DNA of 27,167 nt from Cyclobacteriaceae bacterium (GCA_028279155.1 JANQST010000228.1:1-27167), one strand, 5' to 3'; shown: positions 1 to 7,947, numbered from the stretch's first letter. A program made the numbers and translations. The notes: generated by a model not told the origin, from the sequence alone.

Positions 1-1
1 A

Positions 2-859
2 GATTTCTTTGAAAAGGAAACGAACTTAACCGTGTCTGGACAGCTTGAAGGGGAGCTGGCAGCAATGGGCGTTTCAGAGATCTACACGTTTGGTCCAACA
101 TTCCGAGCCGAGAATAGTAACACCACTCGTCACCTCGCTGAATTTTGGATGGTCGAACCCGAAATGGCCTTTTATGATTTGGATGACACGATGGATTTGG
201 CTGAGGACATGCTGAAGAACCTGGTTGGCTATGCATTGGAAAATTGTCAGGAGGATCTTGAATTTTTGCAAAAGAGAGAATTGGATGAGGAAAAGACCAA
301 ACCTCAAAACGAACGAAATGAGTTAAGCCTTTTGGAACGTTTGAAGTTCGTCCAGGAAAATGATTTCGTAAGGCTTACTTATACTGAAGCTATAGAAATC
401 CTGAAAAGGTCCAAGCCAAATCAGAAGAAGAAATTCCAATACTTGATCGAAGATTGGGGTGCTGACCTACAGTCCGAGCATGAACGTTTCTTAGTTGAGA
501 AGCATTTCAAGAAACCAGTGATACTTTTTGATTATCCAAAAGAGATTAAAGCATTTTACATGCGACAGAATGATGACAACAAGACAGTAGGGGCGATGGA
601 TGTTTTGTTCCCTGGTATTGGTGAAATCGTTGGAGGATCTCAAAGAGAGGAACGGAAGGATAAGCTGGAGCAGCGAATGAAGGAAATGGGTATTCCTGCA
701 GAGGAACTCTGGTGGTATTTGGATACAAGAAAGTTCGGAACTGTTCCACACAGCGGATACGGACTGGGCTTTGAGCGAATGATCCAATTTGTCACTGGTA
801 TGAACAATATACGTGACGTAATTCCATTTCCAAGGACTCCAGGAAACTGCGAATTTTAA
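2..859 (+). CDS. asnS: Asparaginyl-tRNA synthetase, C-terminal part (5' end outside window)
   Basis: This is a cytoplasmic class IIb aminoacyl-tRNA synthetase that charges tRNA-Asn with asparagine. Only the last 285 residues are present, and the reading frame is open to the left edge, so the true start lies upstream. Visible landmarks of the catalytic domain are the VSGQLEGE segment, class II motif 2 (FRAENSNTTRHLAEFWMVEPE), and motif 3 near the C terminus (GYGLGFERMIQFVTGMNNIRDVIPFPR region), which ends in NCEF. The motif 3 continuation MNNIRDVIPFPR is typical of AsnS. An archaeal-type AspS is the main alternative, but this motif and the overall similarity favour AsnS. The next gene starts 58 bases downstream on the same strand, with no clear terminator between them. 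Confidence 0.95.
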   Translation, partial: DFFEKETNLTVSGQLEGELAAMGVSEIYTFGPTFRAENSNTTRHLAEFWMVEPEMAFYDLDDTMDLAEDMLKNLVGYALENCQEDLEFLQKRELDEEKTKPQNERNELSLLERLKFVQENDFVRLTYTEAIEILKRSKPNQKKKFQYLIEDWGADLQSEHERFLVEKHFKKPVILFDYPKEIKAFYMRQNDDNKTVGAMDVLFPGIGEIVGGSQREERKDKLEQRMKEMGIPAEELWWYLDTRKFGTVPHSGYGLGFERMIQFVTGMNNIRDVIPFPRTPGNCEF

Positions 860-917
860 TATCAGACAAACATTCCTCTAGGTGAATTGGTATATTTATC
901 AATGATAAACTAATGCT

Positions 918-1736
918 ATGGAGGATTTTCTATTATTCTTTGAATCGCTAACGACTCTTCAGAAACTTTCCTGGGTTTTAATTTGCCTGGTTTTTTTCTG
1001 GACCTTGGAGATCATTATTCCATTGTTTAAGCATGAATACAAAAAGCTCAGGCATGATGGAGTGAACCTGGTGTTTTTCTCATTCCTTATGGTTATCAAT
1101 GTTGTCATAGGAATTGTCACCGTTAGTGTTTTTTATTGGTTAGATCAATCTCAATTTGGGGTGTTGAACTGGGTAATTCTACCAGTTTGGGCAGAATTGC
1201 TTATTGCTTTTGTTGCTCTTGACCTTGTATCACAATACACTGCGCATTACCTATTGCATCGGATCAAATGGATGTGGAAATTGCACATGCTTCATCACAG
1301 TGATACCAAAGTAGATGCTACCACTGGTACTCGGCAACACCCGGTTGAATACATTCTTAGAGAAGTGCTCGCGCTCTCCACAGTAATAATTTTCGGAATC
1401 CCTGTGGCCTATTACCTTTTCTATCGAATGGTTACAATCTTTTTTGCGTACTGGACGCATGCGAACATTCAATTGCCAGGTTGGCTTGATAAAACTCTGA
1501 GCTTAATCATCATTACACCCAATACCCACAAGTTTCACCATCACTTCGAACGACCCTGGACGGACACCAATTTTGGTAATGTGTTGTCAATTTGGGATCG
1601 CATGTTTGGAACATTTGTTTACGAAAACCCAAAAGACATTAAGTACGGACTTGACGTAGTAGACGAAACCAAAGATGAAGACATTGGCTATCAACTTGGC
1701 CTTCCACTCAACAAGTCGATCAAAACAGACTACTAG
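918..1736 (+). CDS. Sterol desaturase / fatty acid hydroxylase family membrane protein
   Basis: A 272-residue integral membrane di-iron oxygenase of the fatty acid hydroxylase superfamily. Hydrophobic segments lie near residues 15-35, 50-75, 88-108 and 150-175. The family's histidine clusters are complete: HYLLH (H110, H114), HMLHH (H123, H126, H127) and HKFHHH (H204, H207-H209), with further histidines near 143 and 179. These ligate the di-iron centre on the cytoplasmic face. Family members hydroxylate or desaturate fatty acids, sterols, carotenoids or alkylglycerols, and the substrate here cannot be read from the sequence. The ATG start follows a short leader without a ribosome binding site. 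The gene is convergent with the next one, with only 3 bases between the stops. The family call is firm; the substrate is unknown. Confidence 0.88.
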   Translation: MEDFLLFFESLTTLQKLSWVLICLVFFWTLEIIIPLFKHEYKKLRHDGVNLVFFSFLMVINVVIGIVTVSVFYWLDQSQFGVLNWVILPVWAELLIAFVALDLVSQYTAHYLLHRIKWMWKLHMLHHSDTKVDATTGTRQHPVEYILREVLALSTVIIFGIPVAYYLFYRMVTIFFAYWTHANIQLPGWLDKTLSLIIITPNTHKFHHHFERPWTDTNFGNVLSIWDRMFGTFVYENPKDIKYGLDVVDETKDEDIGYQLGLPLNKSIKTDY

Positions 1737-1750
1737 CCGTTACTGTTTTT
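1721..1750. terminator. Possible bidirectional terminator between convergent genes
   Basis: AAAACAG (1722-1728) pairs with CTGTTTT (1743-1749) around a 14-base loop. It has an A-run on the left and a T-run on the right, so a transcript from either strand would end in a hairpin plus U-rich tract. It spans the 3-base gap between the hydroxylase stop (1736) and the opposing gene's stop (1740). The stem is short, AT-rich and largely coding, hence moderate confidence. Confidence 0.4.
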
Positions 1751-2153
1751 TGGTGAACATTTTATGAATGATTGTCCACTTGTCATTTGTTTTTAGCAAC
1801 ATGAAATAGTCGATGTATGTGTTGTTGTTCTCTGGGTTAAAAATTTCAACCTTGGCCATAGCAGCATCATTTTCATAATCAATCGATAGAATTTTTCCTT
1901 TCTCACCTGTGGGTTGGCCTTCTTTGGTATCAAGGATGTAATCCTTTCCGCTCCAAACCCGGACCTCATTGTTTCTGACGTAGTATAAGTTTAAATCTGC
2001 GTGAAAAGCTTCTTTCAGGCGATTCGGTTGTCCGTTGGTAGAGCCTTCAATATAGTCGGTTAATGTTTTCTCAATCAAATCAGTATCTGATTGAGCCGTT
2101 GCTTCCAGAATACAAACCAGTATTAGTGAAAGTAGTAATGTTTTGATTTTCAT
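1740..2153 (-). CDS. Secreted NTF2-like protein (Put_lumazine_bd type)
   Basis: A 137-residue protein with a typical Sec signal peptide: basic MKIK, hydrophobic LLLSLILVCILEA, and a probable cut near residue 20 before QSD. The mature part resembles the 'putative lumazine-binding' branch of the NTF2-like fold: an N-terminal helix (DLIEKTLTDYIEGS), a segment with FHADLNLYYV, and a closing strand pair ending in DKWTIIHKMF. Such proteins are common in the Bacteroidota periplasm and mostly have no known function. The fold makes a cone-shaped pocket that often binds small molecules. It lies 25 bases downstream of the FtsX-type permease on the same strand and is probably the last gene of that operon. 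The family assignment is by sequence pattern only. Confidence 0.75.
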   Translation of the reverse strand: MKIKTLLLSLILVCILEATAQSDTDLIEKTLTDYIEGSTNGQPNRLKEAFHADLNLYYVRNNEVRVWSGKDYILDTKEGQPTGEKGKILSIDYENDAAMAKVEIFNPENNNTYIDYFMLLKTNDKWTIIHKMFTKKQ

Positions 2154-2178
2154 ATCTGTTTAGTTTGGGCTAATAGAA

Positions 2179-4824
2179 TTATTCATACTTAAGTGTCTCC
2201 ACAGGATTTATAAGAGATGCTTTCATACTGTGATAGGCTACAGTAAGGAAAGCCACAATAAATGTCAACAATCCTGAAACAATGTAAGGCCAAAATTCAA
2301 TGCCTATTCTGTATGAAAAGCTATTAAGCCATTCTTGCGTAAGCAGATAGGAAATAGGTATTGCGACAACAAATGCGATCAATATCAGTAACAGGAATTC
2401 TTTTGACAAAAGCACTAGAATCTGAGATGTTGAGATTCCCAGGACTTTCCGAACCCCTATTTCTTTGGTTCTTTGCTCTACACTAAATGTTGCTAAGCCA
2501 AAAAGACCGAGACATGCCACTAGAATTGTCAATACTGAAAAAATGATGGTGACATTACTCAGCTTTTTTTCCGCCTTGTAAGAATCATTCAACGTGTCAT
2601 CAAGAAAGAAATAATCAAAAGGCATATTAGGCATGACCGACTTCCAGGCACTTTCAATGTCTGCAATTGAATCTTCAATGTCCGCACCATTGATTTTAAC
2701 AGCCACGTACTTAATAAAGAGATTGAAAGCCCCTCTCCTTGAGTTAAGTGTTAGAACAAGTGGTGCAATCGGGCGATGTTTGGAAACGAAGTTGTAGTCT
2801 TTTACTACACCCACGACTCTTCCTCGTAACTCACCCCGAAAGTAGAATCGCTGTCCGATAGCCTCTTCCGTAGATCCCCAATTCATGGCTTTTACGAATG
2901 TTTCATTAACCACCAGTGCTAAAGAATCATCTGTCTGTACTTCGTAGCTGTATGCTCTTCCAGCGACAATCGGAATGTCAAAGGTTTTGGCAAAATCGTG
3001 ACGCATATTGAATCGAGCATATGCTTTAGACTCGTCCATGCCCTCGAATTGATAATTTCCAACCTGGTGCTTGGCACCTACAATTTCTTCTACGGCTGTT
3101 ATGGAAGTTATGCGTGGACTTTGAAGGGCTTGTGTTTTAAAATTTTCGTAATGCTGCCCCATGGGAGACCTAATGACCGGTACCATGACGATATTATCCT
3201 GATCAAACCCAACATCCTTGTTCATTAGAAACTGCAGTTGATTGATTGCGACAATCGTCCCAATGATTAAGCAAATGGAAATGCTGAATTGAATTGTCAC
3301 CAGGATTTTTCTGAAGTTCAATCCACTGGTTTTAAGGTGTGCTCCTTTTAATACCGAAACCGTATTGAAGGACGAGAGTACAAATGCCGGGTAGAACCCA
3401 GAAAGCAAGCCTACAATTAAGGTAATTGCTACTAAGATCACCAGGTATTGTGGTTGTAGCAGTAAAAAGAACGATACTGCTTTTTCAGTAAGGACATTGA
3501 AAGCGGGTAAGAAAATAGCTACAACAACTAATGCAAAAATCATCGACAGAAAAGTCATGAAAAGAGACTCAAACACATGTTGATTAATAAGCTGTGCTTT
3601 GGAGCTACCAAGGGATTTTCTAACCCCCACTTCTCTCGCCCTTTTTGTTGCTCTGGCCGTACTCAAATTGATAAAGTTGATAGCTGCGATTAGCAGTACA
3701 AAAAAGGAAATCGCGCTGAAGATATAGATGCTCTCTACATTGCTATTTGCCTCAATTTCATAGTCAAGGTTGGAGTAAAGATGGATGTCCGTTAATGGCT
3801 GCAGTTCAAGCGTAACGTGCTCTTTTATGAATCCTGGAAAGAACTTATCAACAAATACGGGGAAGTGCGACTCTACTTGCTCTTTTGTCACATTTTCTTC
3901 TAATACAACATACGTCCAGCAAGGATTCCAATACCATCCTCTTGGATAGTTACCTCCAAACCATGGTTTCAAACTTGAAAATGAGACGATAAAATCGAAT
4001 TGAAAATGCGCATTTTTTGGAGAGTCTCTGAGCACTCCCACTACCTCAAGATTTTGACGGCCTTGTATTTCAAGAAATTTTCCCATTGGATCTTCATCGG
4101 GGAAATATTTTCTAGCCATTGAAGTGGTGATCAAGATGCTGTTGGGATTGTCTAATGCTGTTTCCCTATTTCCAGCAATCAGTTCGAAATCAAATACATC
4201 CAGAAAAGTAGAATCAGCAAAGAAGATCCGGCTTTCATTGAAGGCCTTATCCGCTGCTTTGTTAGCTAGCGCCAAAGAGGGGGACTGAAAATTGAACAAA
4301 CGTACAGCTTGAACCACCTCGTCCGGATATTCTGCCTGGAGTGTTGGTCCGGTTGGGAAGGGCTGGCTGGCGGAATGTTCCCCGTTTCCTTCATCCTGGA
4401 AATGCTCCAGCATTCGGTAGGTTCGATCTGCTTTTTCGTGAAACCTATCATAACTCAGCTCATCATTTACATATAGAAAAATAAGAATGGAGCAAGCTAG
4501 CCCAATGGCAAGGCCGCTTAGATTGAGAAAAGAATAAACTTTTTGTCTCAACAGGTTTCGATAAGTAATCTTAAAATAGTTCTTGAACATGGCTATGTTG
4601 TTTGAGTTTTCAATTTTGTGGTTTTTCATTGCGTAGGGCCGACACAAGCCGACAATATCAAAAAGGAATCTGATATCCGCTCCAAGCTTGCTTCCGCTCT
4701 CGCGTCGATCCTGATACAGTTCGTACACGTCTCCACGGAAAATGTCCAGATGTTCAGGGTGACAAAACCAACCGAGCAATCTATCAGGCCATTTTGGCGG
4801 ACGATATTGTTGGGATTCACTCAC
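2179..4824 (-). CDS. FtsX/MacB-type ABC transporter permease with N-terminal permease prefix domain
   Basis: An 881-residue inner-membrane protein. Residues about 8-70 (PPKWPDRLLGWFCHPEHLD and on) match the short cytoplasmic 'permease prefix domain' that precedes many Bacteroidota FtsX-like permeases. Then come FKNYFKITYRNLLRQK, a first membrane helix (about 95-118), a large MacB-like periplasmic domain, a three-helix FtsX block starting near 366 (with the motif TKRAREVGVRKSLGSS near 393-408), a second periplasmic domain, and a C-terminal FtsX block (EQRTKEIGVRKVLGIS). I place the start at a GTG (4822-4824) that overlaps the PadR stop as GTGAGTGA. The same frame is open back to an ATG at 5100, but that extension lies entirely in the PadR gene's shadow and has no recognisable domain. 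Such permeases act with a MacB/LolD-like ATPase in mechanotransmission or efflux. No ATPase gene is adjacent. Confidence 0.88.
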   Translation of the reverse strand: MSESQQYRPPKWPDRLLGWFCHPEHLDIFRGDVYELYQDRRESGSKLGADIRFLFDIVGLCRPYAMKNHKIENSNNIAMFKNYFKITYRNLLRQKVYSFLNLSGLAIGLACSILIFLYVNDELSYDRFHEKADRTYRMLEHFQDEGNGEHSASQPFPTGPTLQAEYPDEVVQAVRLFNFQSPSLALANKAADKAFNESRIFFADSTFLDVFDFELIAGNRETALDNPNSILITTSMARKYFPDEDPMGKFLEIQGRQNLEVVGVLRDSPKNAHFQFDFIVSFSSLKPWFGGNYPRGWYWNPCWTYVVLEENVTKEQVESHFPVFVDKFFPGFIKEHVTLELQPLTDIHLYSNLDYEIEANSNVESIYIFSAISFFVLLIAAINFINLSTARATKRAREVGVRKSLGSSKAQLINQHVFESLFMTFLSMIFALVVVAIFLPAFNVLTEKAVSFFLLLQPQYLVILVAITLIVGLLSGFYPAFVLSSFNTVSVLKGAHLKTSGLNFRKILVTIQFSISICLIIGTIVAINQLQFLMNKDVGFDQDNIVMVPVIRSPMGQHYENFKTQALQSPRITSITAVEEIVGAKHQVGNYQFEGMDESKAYARFNMRHDFAKTFDIPIVAGRAYSYEVQTDDSLALVVNETFVKAMNWGSTEEAIGQRFYFRGELRGRVVGVVKDYNFVSKHRPIAPLVLTLNSRRGAFNLFIKYVAVKINGADIEDSIADIESAWKSVMPNMPFDYFFLDDTLNDSYKAEKKLSNVTIIFSVLTILVACLGLFGLATFSVEQRTKEIGVRKVLGISTSQILVLLSKEFLLLILIAFVVAIPISYLLTQEWLNSFSYRIGIEFWPYIVSGLLTFIVAFLTVAYHSMKASLINPVETLKYE

Positions 4825-5149
4825 TTGATAATCCGAGTTGTGGTAAGGAATGATATAATGTTGACCGTAGTTTGAAGGAATCGTCGAGCGCTTTTCTTCC
4901 GTAAGTGGTGATGACGTAAAAGCGTTTGCTTCTGCCACCTCGTTTATTAGTGGCACCTCCTTCATGAGATTCAAGAAATCCTTTCTTTTCAAGTCGATTA
5001 AATGCTGAGTGCAGTGCACCGATACTGGGATTTCTTTTCGTGTGTTGTTTGAATTCTTCCTTGATGGAAATGCTATAGGCATTTTCACCAAGTGAGCCAA
5101 TAATTAGTAGTACTAGCTCTTCAAATTCACCGAGCTGCGTGTATTTCAT
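4817..5149 (-). CDS. PadR-family transcriptional regulator
   Basis: A 110-residue winged-helix DNA-binding protein. The sequence starts LGEFEELVLLIIGSLGENAYSI, then has the recognition-helix region SIGALHSAFNRLEKKGFLES, and the wing/arginine-rich GGRSKRFYVITTYGRKALDDS. This is the standard PadR N-terminal domain with a short C-terminal helix, as in the small (subfamily 2) PadR proteins. It overlaps the downstream permease by 8 bases, so the two are probably translationally coupled, and in this family the regulator often controls its own transporter operon. The promoter should lie in 5150-5280 on the minus strand, but no clear TAnnTTTG was found there. The signal that PadR senses is unknown. 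Confidence 0.9.
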   Translation of the reverse strand: MKYTQLGEFEELVLLIIGSLGENAYSISIKEEFKQHTKRNPSIGALHSAFNRLEKKGFLESHEGGATNKRGGRSKRFYVITTYGRKALDDSFKLRSTLYHSLPQLGLSSE

Positions 5150-5278
5150 GGATGATTAAAACGAAGTTAATGATGATTAGTTTCCTAATGGTATAAATAA
5201 TGCTTTACATAAGGTATGGACCAAACAAAAAGCCTATCATTAAACTGATCCAGGTGGTTTTTTGACAAACAACAAGTG

Positions 5279-5308
5279 TTGCTTGACTTTCTTATTTTGC
5301 TACTTTTG
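5279..5308 (+). promoter_or_regulatory. Bacteroidota-type promoter of the tRNA-Arg gene
   Basis: TTG (5279-5281), 19 bases, then TACTTTTG (5301-5308) exactly fits the Bacteroidota housekeeping sigma consensus TTG-N19-TAnnTTTG. Transcription would start near 5315, about 25 bases before the tRNA 5' end. No other plus-strand gene lies between. Confidence 0.65.
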
Positions 5309-5340
5309 CAATCCTGAAAGAAGTACCGGACTATACTTCT

Positions 5341-5412
5341 GGCCCCGTAGTTCAATGGATAGAATAGAAGTTTCCTAAACTTTAGATGCAGGTTCGATTC
5401 CTGCCGGGGCTA
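5341..5412 (+). tRNA. tRNA-Arg (anticodon CCT, reads AGG)
   Basis: A 72-base cloverleaf. The acceptor stem is GGCCCCG with CGGGGCT (the first pair is G-U), followed by U8/A9 and a D arm in 5350-5365. The anticodon stem GAAGT/ACTTT encloses the loop TTCCTAA, giving anticodon CCT (5374-5376). The variable loop is short (AGAT), the T stem is GCAGG/CCTGC with loop TTCGATT, and the discriminator base is A. CCA is not encoded, as expected for many Bacteroidota tRNAs. It has its own promoter upstream and a peculiar array of copies of its 3' half downstream. Confidence 0.95.
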
Positions 5413-5420
5413 CTTTCCTT

Positions 5421-5534
5421 AACTTTAGATGCAGTGTGGTACGCCACCCCGGTCAATTCCTGCCGGGGCTACTTGTTTCTTGTACATTTGAATGCAGTGT
5501 GGAGCGTCACGCCGGTCGTTCCTGCCAGGGCTAC
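5421..5534 (+). repeat. Tandem partial copies of the tRNA-Arg 3' half with 16-base inserts
   Basis: Two copies follow the tRNA. Copy A (5421-5472) begins with AACTTTAGATGCAG, identical to tRNA bases 5378-5391. It then carries a 16-base insert (5435-5450) and ends with the exact 17-mer ATTCCTGCCGGGGCTAC (5456-5472), also found at 5397-5413. Copy B (5484-5534) is more diverged but keeps the same order, including a 16-base insert in the same place (5498-5513) that matches copy A's at 12 of 16 bases. The inserts sit inside the T-stem position, so neither copy can form a normal T arm. Copy A can instead form two hairpins, GTGG-TACG-CCAC and CCCCGG/CCGGGG. Each copy ends with a T-rich linker, so they may double as terminators for the tRNA. 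Confidence 0.8.
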
Positions 5535-5544
5535 TTTTTTCTGA

Positions 5545-5600
5545 ATATTAATTAAGGTGAGGAACTCCACCTCGATCGATTTTTATCGGAGTTCTCTCGG
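5545..5600 (+). other. Fourth, strongly diverged structured unit after the tRNA repeats
   Basis: This stretch follows copy B with similar spacing. It can form GGTG/CACC as a first short hairpin and CTCGAT/ATCGGAG as a second, in the same order as copy A although the bases differ. It can also fold into a longer hairpin pairing GAACTCC (5562-5568) with GGAGTTC (5588-5594). It may be an older copy of the same repeat or only a spacer before the hflX stop. Sequence identity to copies A and B is low. Confidence 0.35.
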
Positions 5601-5608
5601 GTAATAAC

Positions 5609-6730
5609 TTAGTACACCTCCTGGTGCAAATAATTGGGGTAAATCTTAAGGTGTACTTTCTTTACCTCTTCAACAATAAGTTGTCTTAGTTCCTCTATTC
5701 CAGTTTTGTCTTTTGCAGAAATAGCGGCCGATAGACCTCCATTCGATGGGAGACCATCATCAAGGAGATCAATTTTATTAAAGATCTTTATAGTCGTGAT
5801 ATTGGAAGCACCTATCTCATCAAGTGTTTGATCAACAACATTGATATGTTCCTCATGGGATGGGCTAGAAGAATCAATTACGTGCAATAGAATATCCGCT
5901 TCTTTTACTTCTGCTAGGGTAGATTTGAACGATTCGATTAAGTCATGTGGAAGTTTTCGAATAAACCCTACCGTATCTGACAAAAGAAAAGGAAGATTCC
6001 CAAAAACCACTTTACGAACAGTCGAATCAACAGTGGCAAAAAGCTCATCCTTTGCGTACACTTTCTCTTTGCTCAAGATTCGCATCAAAGAAGATTTGCC
6101 AGCATTGGTGTAGCCAACCAAAGCCACCCTCACTACTCCCTGACGAGATTTTCGCCTGGTTTCGGACTGCTTTTCAATCTTTTCCAGCTTCTTCTTTAAC
6201 ACATTGATTTGATCCCGAATGATCCTTCTATCCGTTTCTATTTCTTTTTCACCTGCACCACCACGAGTTCCTGTTCCACCCCTTTGTCGCTCCAGGTGCG
6301 TCCACATCCGGGTCAATCTTGGTAGAAGATACTGGAAGCGAGCTAGCTCAACCTGCGTTTTTGCTTGGGCTGTTTTAGCTCGTTTTAAGAAAATATCGAG
6401 GATCAAAAGGCTTCTGTCATAGATCTTGATTTTAAGCTCTTTCTCAAGATTTCTAAGTTGTGAGGGAGATAGATCATCATCGAAAATGATGACATCAATT
6501 TTTTCAACTTTGCAATAGGTTTTGATCTCCTCAAGTTTACCTTTTCCAACAAACGTCCGAGAATCCGGATGTTCTAATTTTTGGAAAAAATGATTGACTA
6601 CATCAATCTGAAGTGTTTGAGAAAGAAACTCCAACTCATCCATCAATTCTTTCATGTGTTCGTCACTTGTTGACTTTGTGCCAACAGCTACCAAAACACC
6701 GCGCTCGTTCTTTTGCTTTGTTTCAAACAT
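5609..6730 (-). CDS. hflX: GTPase HflX
   Basis: A 373-residue ribosome-binding GTPase that splits stalled 70S ribosomes and dissociates 100S dimers under stress. The HflX N-terminal domain has FVGKGKLEEI and the FDDDLSPSQLRNLE segment. A glycine-rich linker (RGGTGTRGGAGEKEIETDRR) precedes a coiled stretch. The G domain has G1 GYTNAGKS (206-213), G3 DTVGF (252-256) followed by the HflX-typical IRKLPHDL, and G4 NKID. The frame is open to a TTG at 6742, but the ATG at 6730 (MFETKQKNERG) is the more likely start because an exact TAnnTTTG box lies at 6747-6740 on this strand. The stop lies just after the tRNA-tail repeats. It is a single-gene unit, divergent from the glycosyltransferase. Confidence 0.95.
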   Translation of the reverse strand: MFETKQKNERGVLVAVGTKSTSDEHMKELMDELEFLSQTLQIDVVNHFFQKLEHPDSRTFVGKGKLEEIKTYCKVEKIDVIIFDDDLSPSQLRNLEKELKIKIYDRSLLILDIFLKRAKTAQAKTQVELARFQYLLPRLTRMWTHLERQRGGTGTRGGAGEKEIETDRRIIRDQINVLKKKLEKIEKQSETRRKSRQGVVRVALVGYTNAGKSSLMRILSKEKVYAKDELFATVDSTVRKVVFGNLPFLLSDTVGFIRKLPHDLIESFKSTLAEVKEADILLHVIDSSSPSHEEHINVVDQTLDEIGASNITTIKIFNKIDLLDDGLPSNGGLSAAISAKDKTGIEELRQLIVEEVKKVHLKIYPNYLHQEVY

Positions 6731-6739
6731 ATATGGATA

Positions 6740-6747
6740 CAAAATTA
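6740..6747 (-). promoter_or_regulatory. Possible -7 box in front of hflX
   Basis: On the minus strand this reads TAATTTTG, an exact TAnnTTTG. The ATG of hflX would lie only 10 bases beyond it, giving a near-leaderless transcript. No TTG lies at the usual distance upstream, so this is a weak call. Confidence 0.3.
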
Positions 6748-6785
6748 TAGCTTACGAAAGTTTTGAGCATTAATTCTTTTTGCTT

Positions 6786-7895
6786 GTGAAGATTGCATTT
6801 GTTACGAATACCTGTTGGAACGTTTACAACTTCAGAGAAGGTCTTGTCAAGTTTTTCCTCGAAAGAGGCGACAAGGTTATCTCCCTGGCACCGCGAGATA
6901 AATACAGCGCCGAGCTAGAGAAGTGGGGGGTAAAGCACATAGATACACCACTTGATCAAACAGGATCTAACCCAGTTAAAGATCTTAATTACTGCAATCA
7001 TGTCAGAAAAATCTTTAAAAAAGAAGCTCCTGATATAGCACTTAGCTTTACTATAAAACCTAATATCTATTCTTCACTTGCTGGTAAAATTTCTGGAGTT
7101 CATACCATATGCAATGTGAGTGGGCTTGGAACAGTTTTTTTAGCCAGTGGCTGGAGTGGGAAATTTGCACTGAAACTCTACCGGCTTGCGTTTAAGTATA
7201 GCGCACATATTTTCTTTCAGAATAAAGATGATCAGAAGCATTTCTTGAGGCATGTTCGTTTGAATCATAAAAGAATAGGACTATTGCCAGGGTCAGGCAT
7301 CAACCTGAAGAAGTTTAATTATCAAAACCTTAAAATTTCAAACCCTACGAAGCTTTTGATGATAGGAAGAATAATTGAAGAGAAAGGTGTACGGGATTTT
7401 GTCGAGGCCTCCAGGATATTAAAAGAAAAAGGTGTTATTGTAGATTTTACGCTTGTGGGAAAATTGGATGAAAATCATTCAAGAAGCATTAGTAAAGAAG
7501 AAGTTGAGGAATGGGAACGTTCAGAGTTGATTAACTATTTGCCCCATAATGATAACATCCAGGATTTGATAGCAGAACATGAAGTGGTCGTTTTGCCCTC
7601 ATATAGAGAAGGAACTCCAAGGACCTTGCTTGAAGGTGCGGCTCTTGGACGACCCTTGCTAGCAGCAAATGTTCCTGGCTGCAAAGAGGTAGTTAAAGAC
7701 GGATTTAATGGATTTCTTTTTGAAGTAAAAAATCCTGCAAGCCTAGTGGATAAATTAAGACTTTATTTAGCACTGAGTGAAGAAGAAAGAAAGAGCTTCT
7801 CTGCGAATTCAAGAAAGTTAGTTGAGGAAAATTTTGATGAAAAGCTGGTAATTCAATCATACATAGAAACAATTGCCCAAATAGTCGATAAATAG
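6786..7895 (+). CDS. GT4-family glycosyltransferase of a polysaccharide locus
   Basis: A 369-residue GT-B fold enzyme. The N terminus KIAFVTNTCWNVYNFREGL starts the acceptor-side Rossmann domain (Glyco_trans_4_2 type). The C-terminal Glycos_transf_1 domain has LLMIGRIIEEKGVRDFVEA and the donor-binding EX7E motif EGTPRTLLE (about 275-283). The protein resembles the lipid-linked sugar transferases of capsule or O-antigen loci (PglA/WbpH-like) that act at the cytoplasmic face of the inner membrane on undecaprenyl-linked sugars. Donor and acceptor cannot be predicted. The start is GTG at 6786; a TTG at 6780 in the same frame is possible. It stands 52 bases before the export lipoprotein and is probably the first gene of the polysaccharide group. 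Confidence 0.87.
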   Translation: MKIAFVTNTCWNVYNFREGLVKFFLERGDKVISLAPRDKYSAELEKWGVKHIDTPLDQTGSNPVKDLNYCNHVRKIFKKEAPDIALSFTIKPNIYSSLAGKISGVHTICNVSGLGTVFLASGWSGKFALKLYRLAFKYSAHIFFQNKDDQKHFLRHVRLNHKRIGLLPGSGINLKKFNYQNLKISNPTKLLMIGRIIEEKGVRDFVEASRILKEKGVIVDFTLVGKLDENHSRSISKEEVEEWERSELINYLPHNDNIQDLIAEHEVVVLPSYREGTPRTLLEGAALGRPLLAANVPGCKEVVKDGFNGFLFEVKNPASLVDKLRLYLALSEEERKSFSANSRKLVEENFDEKLVIQSYIETIAQIVDK

Positions 7896-7916
7896 CAATC
7901 TGTGTTTGATTTAGCC

Positions 7917-7924
7917 TATTTTTG
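7917..7924 (+). promoter_or_regulatory. Possible -7 box before the polysaccharide export operon
   Basis: TATTTTTG is an exact TAnnTTTG, 23 bases before the GTG of the export lipoprotein gene. No TTG is found 19-21 bases upstream, so only half of the promoter is supported. If real, the export, kinase and phosphatase genes could be expressed apart from the glycosyltransferase. Confidence 0.4.
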
Positions 7925-7947
7925 TCTTTTAATAATACAATTTCATA

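Noticed and set aside
32..34. GTG at 32 as the start of asnS
   Set aside because: The frame is open to the window's left edge, and the residues before it (DFFEKETNLT) fit the interior of AsnS.
4825..5100. 92-codon N-terminal extension of the FtsX-type permease from an ATG at 5100
   Set aside because: It lies wholly within the PadR gene in another frame, shows no domain, and the prefix domain starts right after the GTG at 4824.
5341..5534. Integrative element attachment site at the tRNA-Arg
   Set aside because: The repeats are adjacent rather than flanking cargo, and no integrase gene is seen in the window; the tandem array with inserts is a different pattern.
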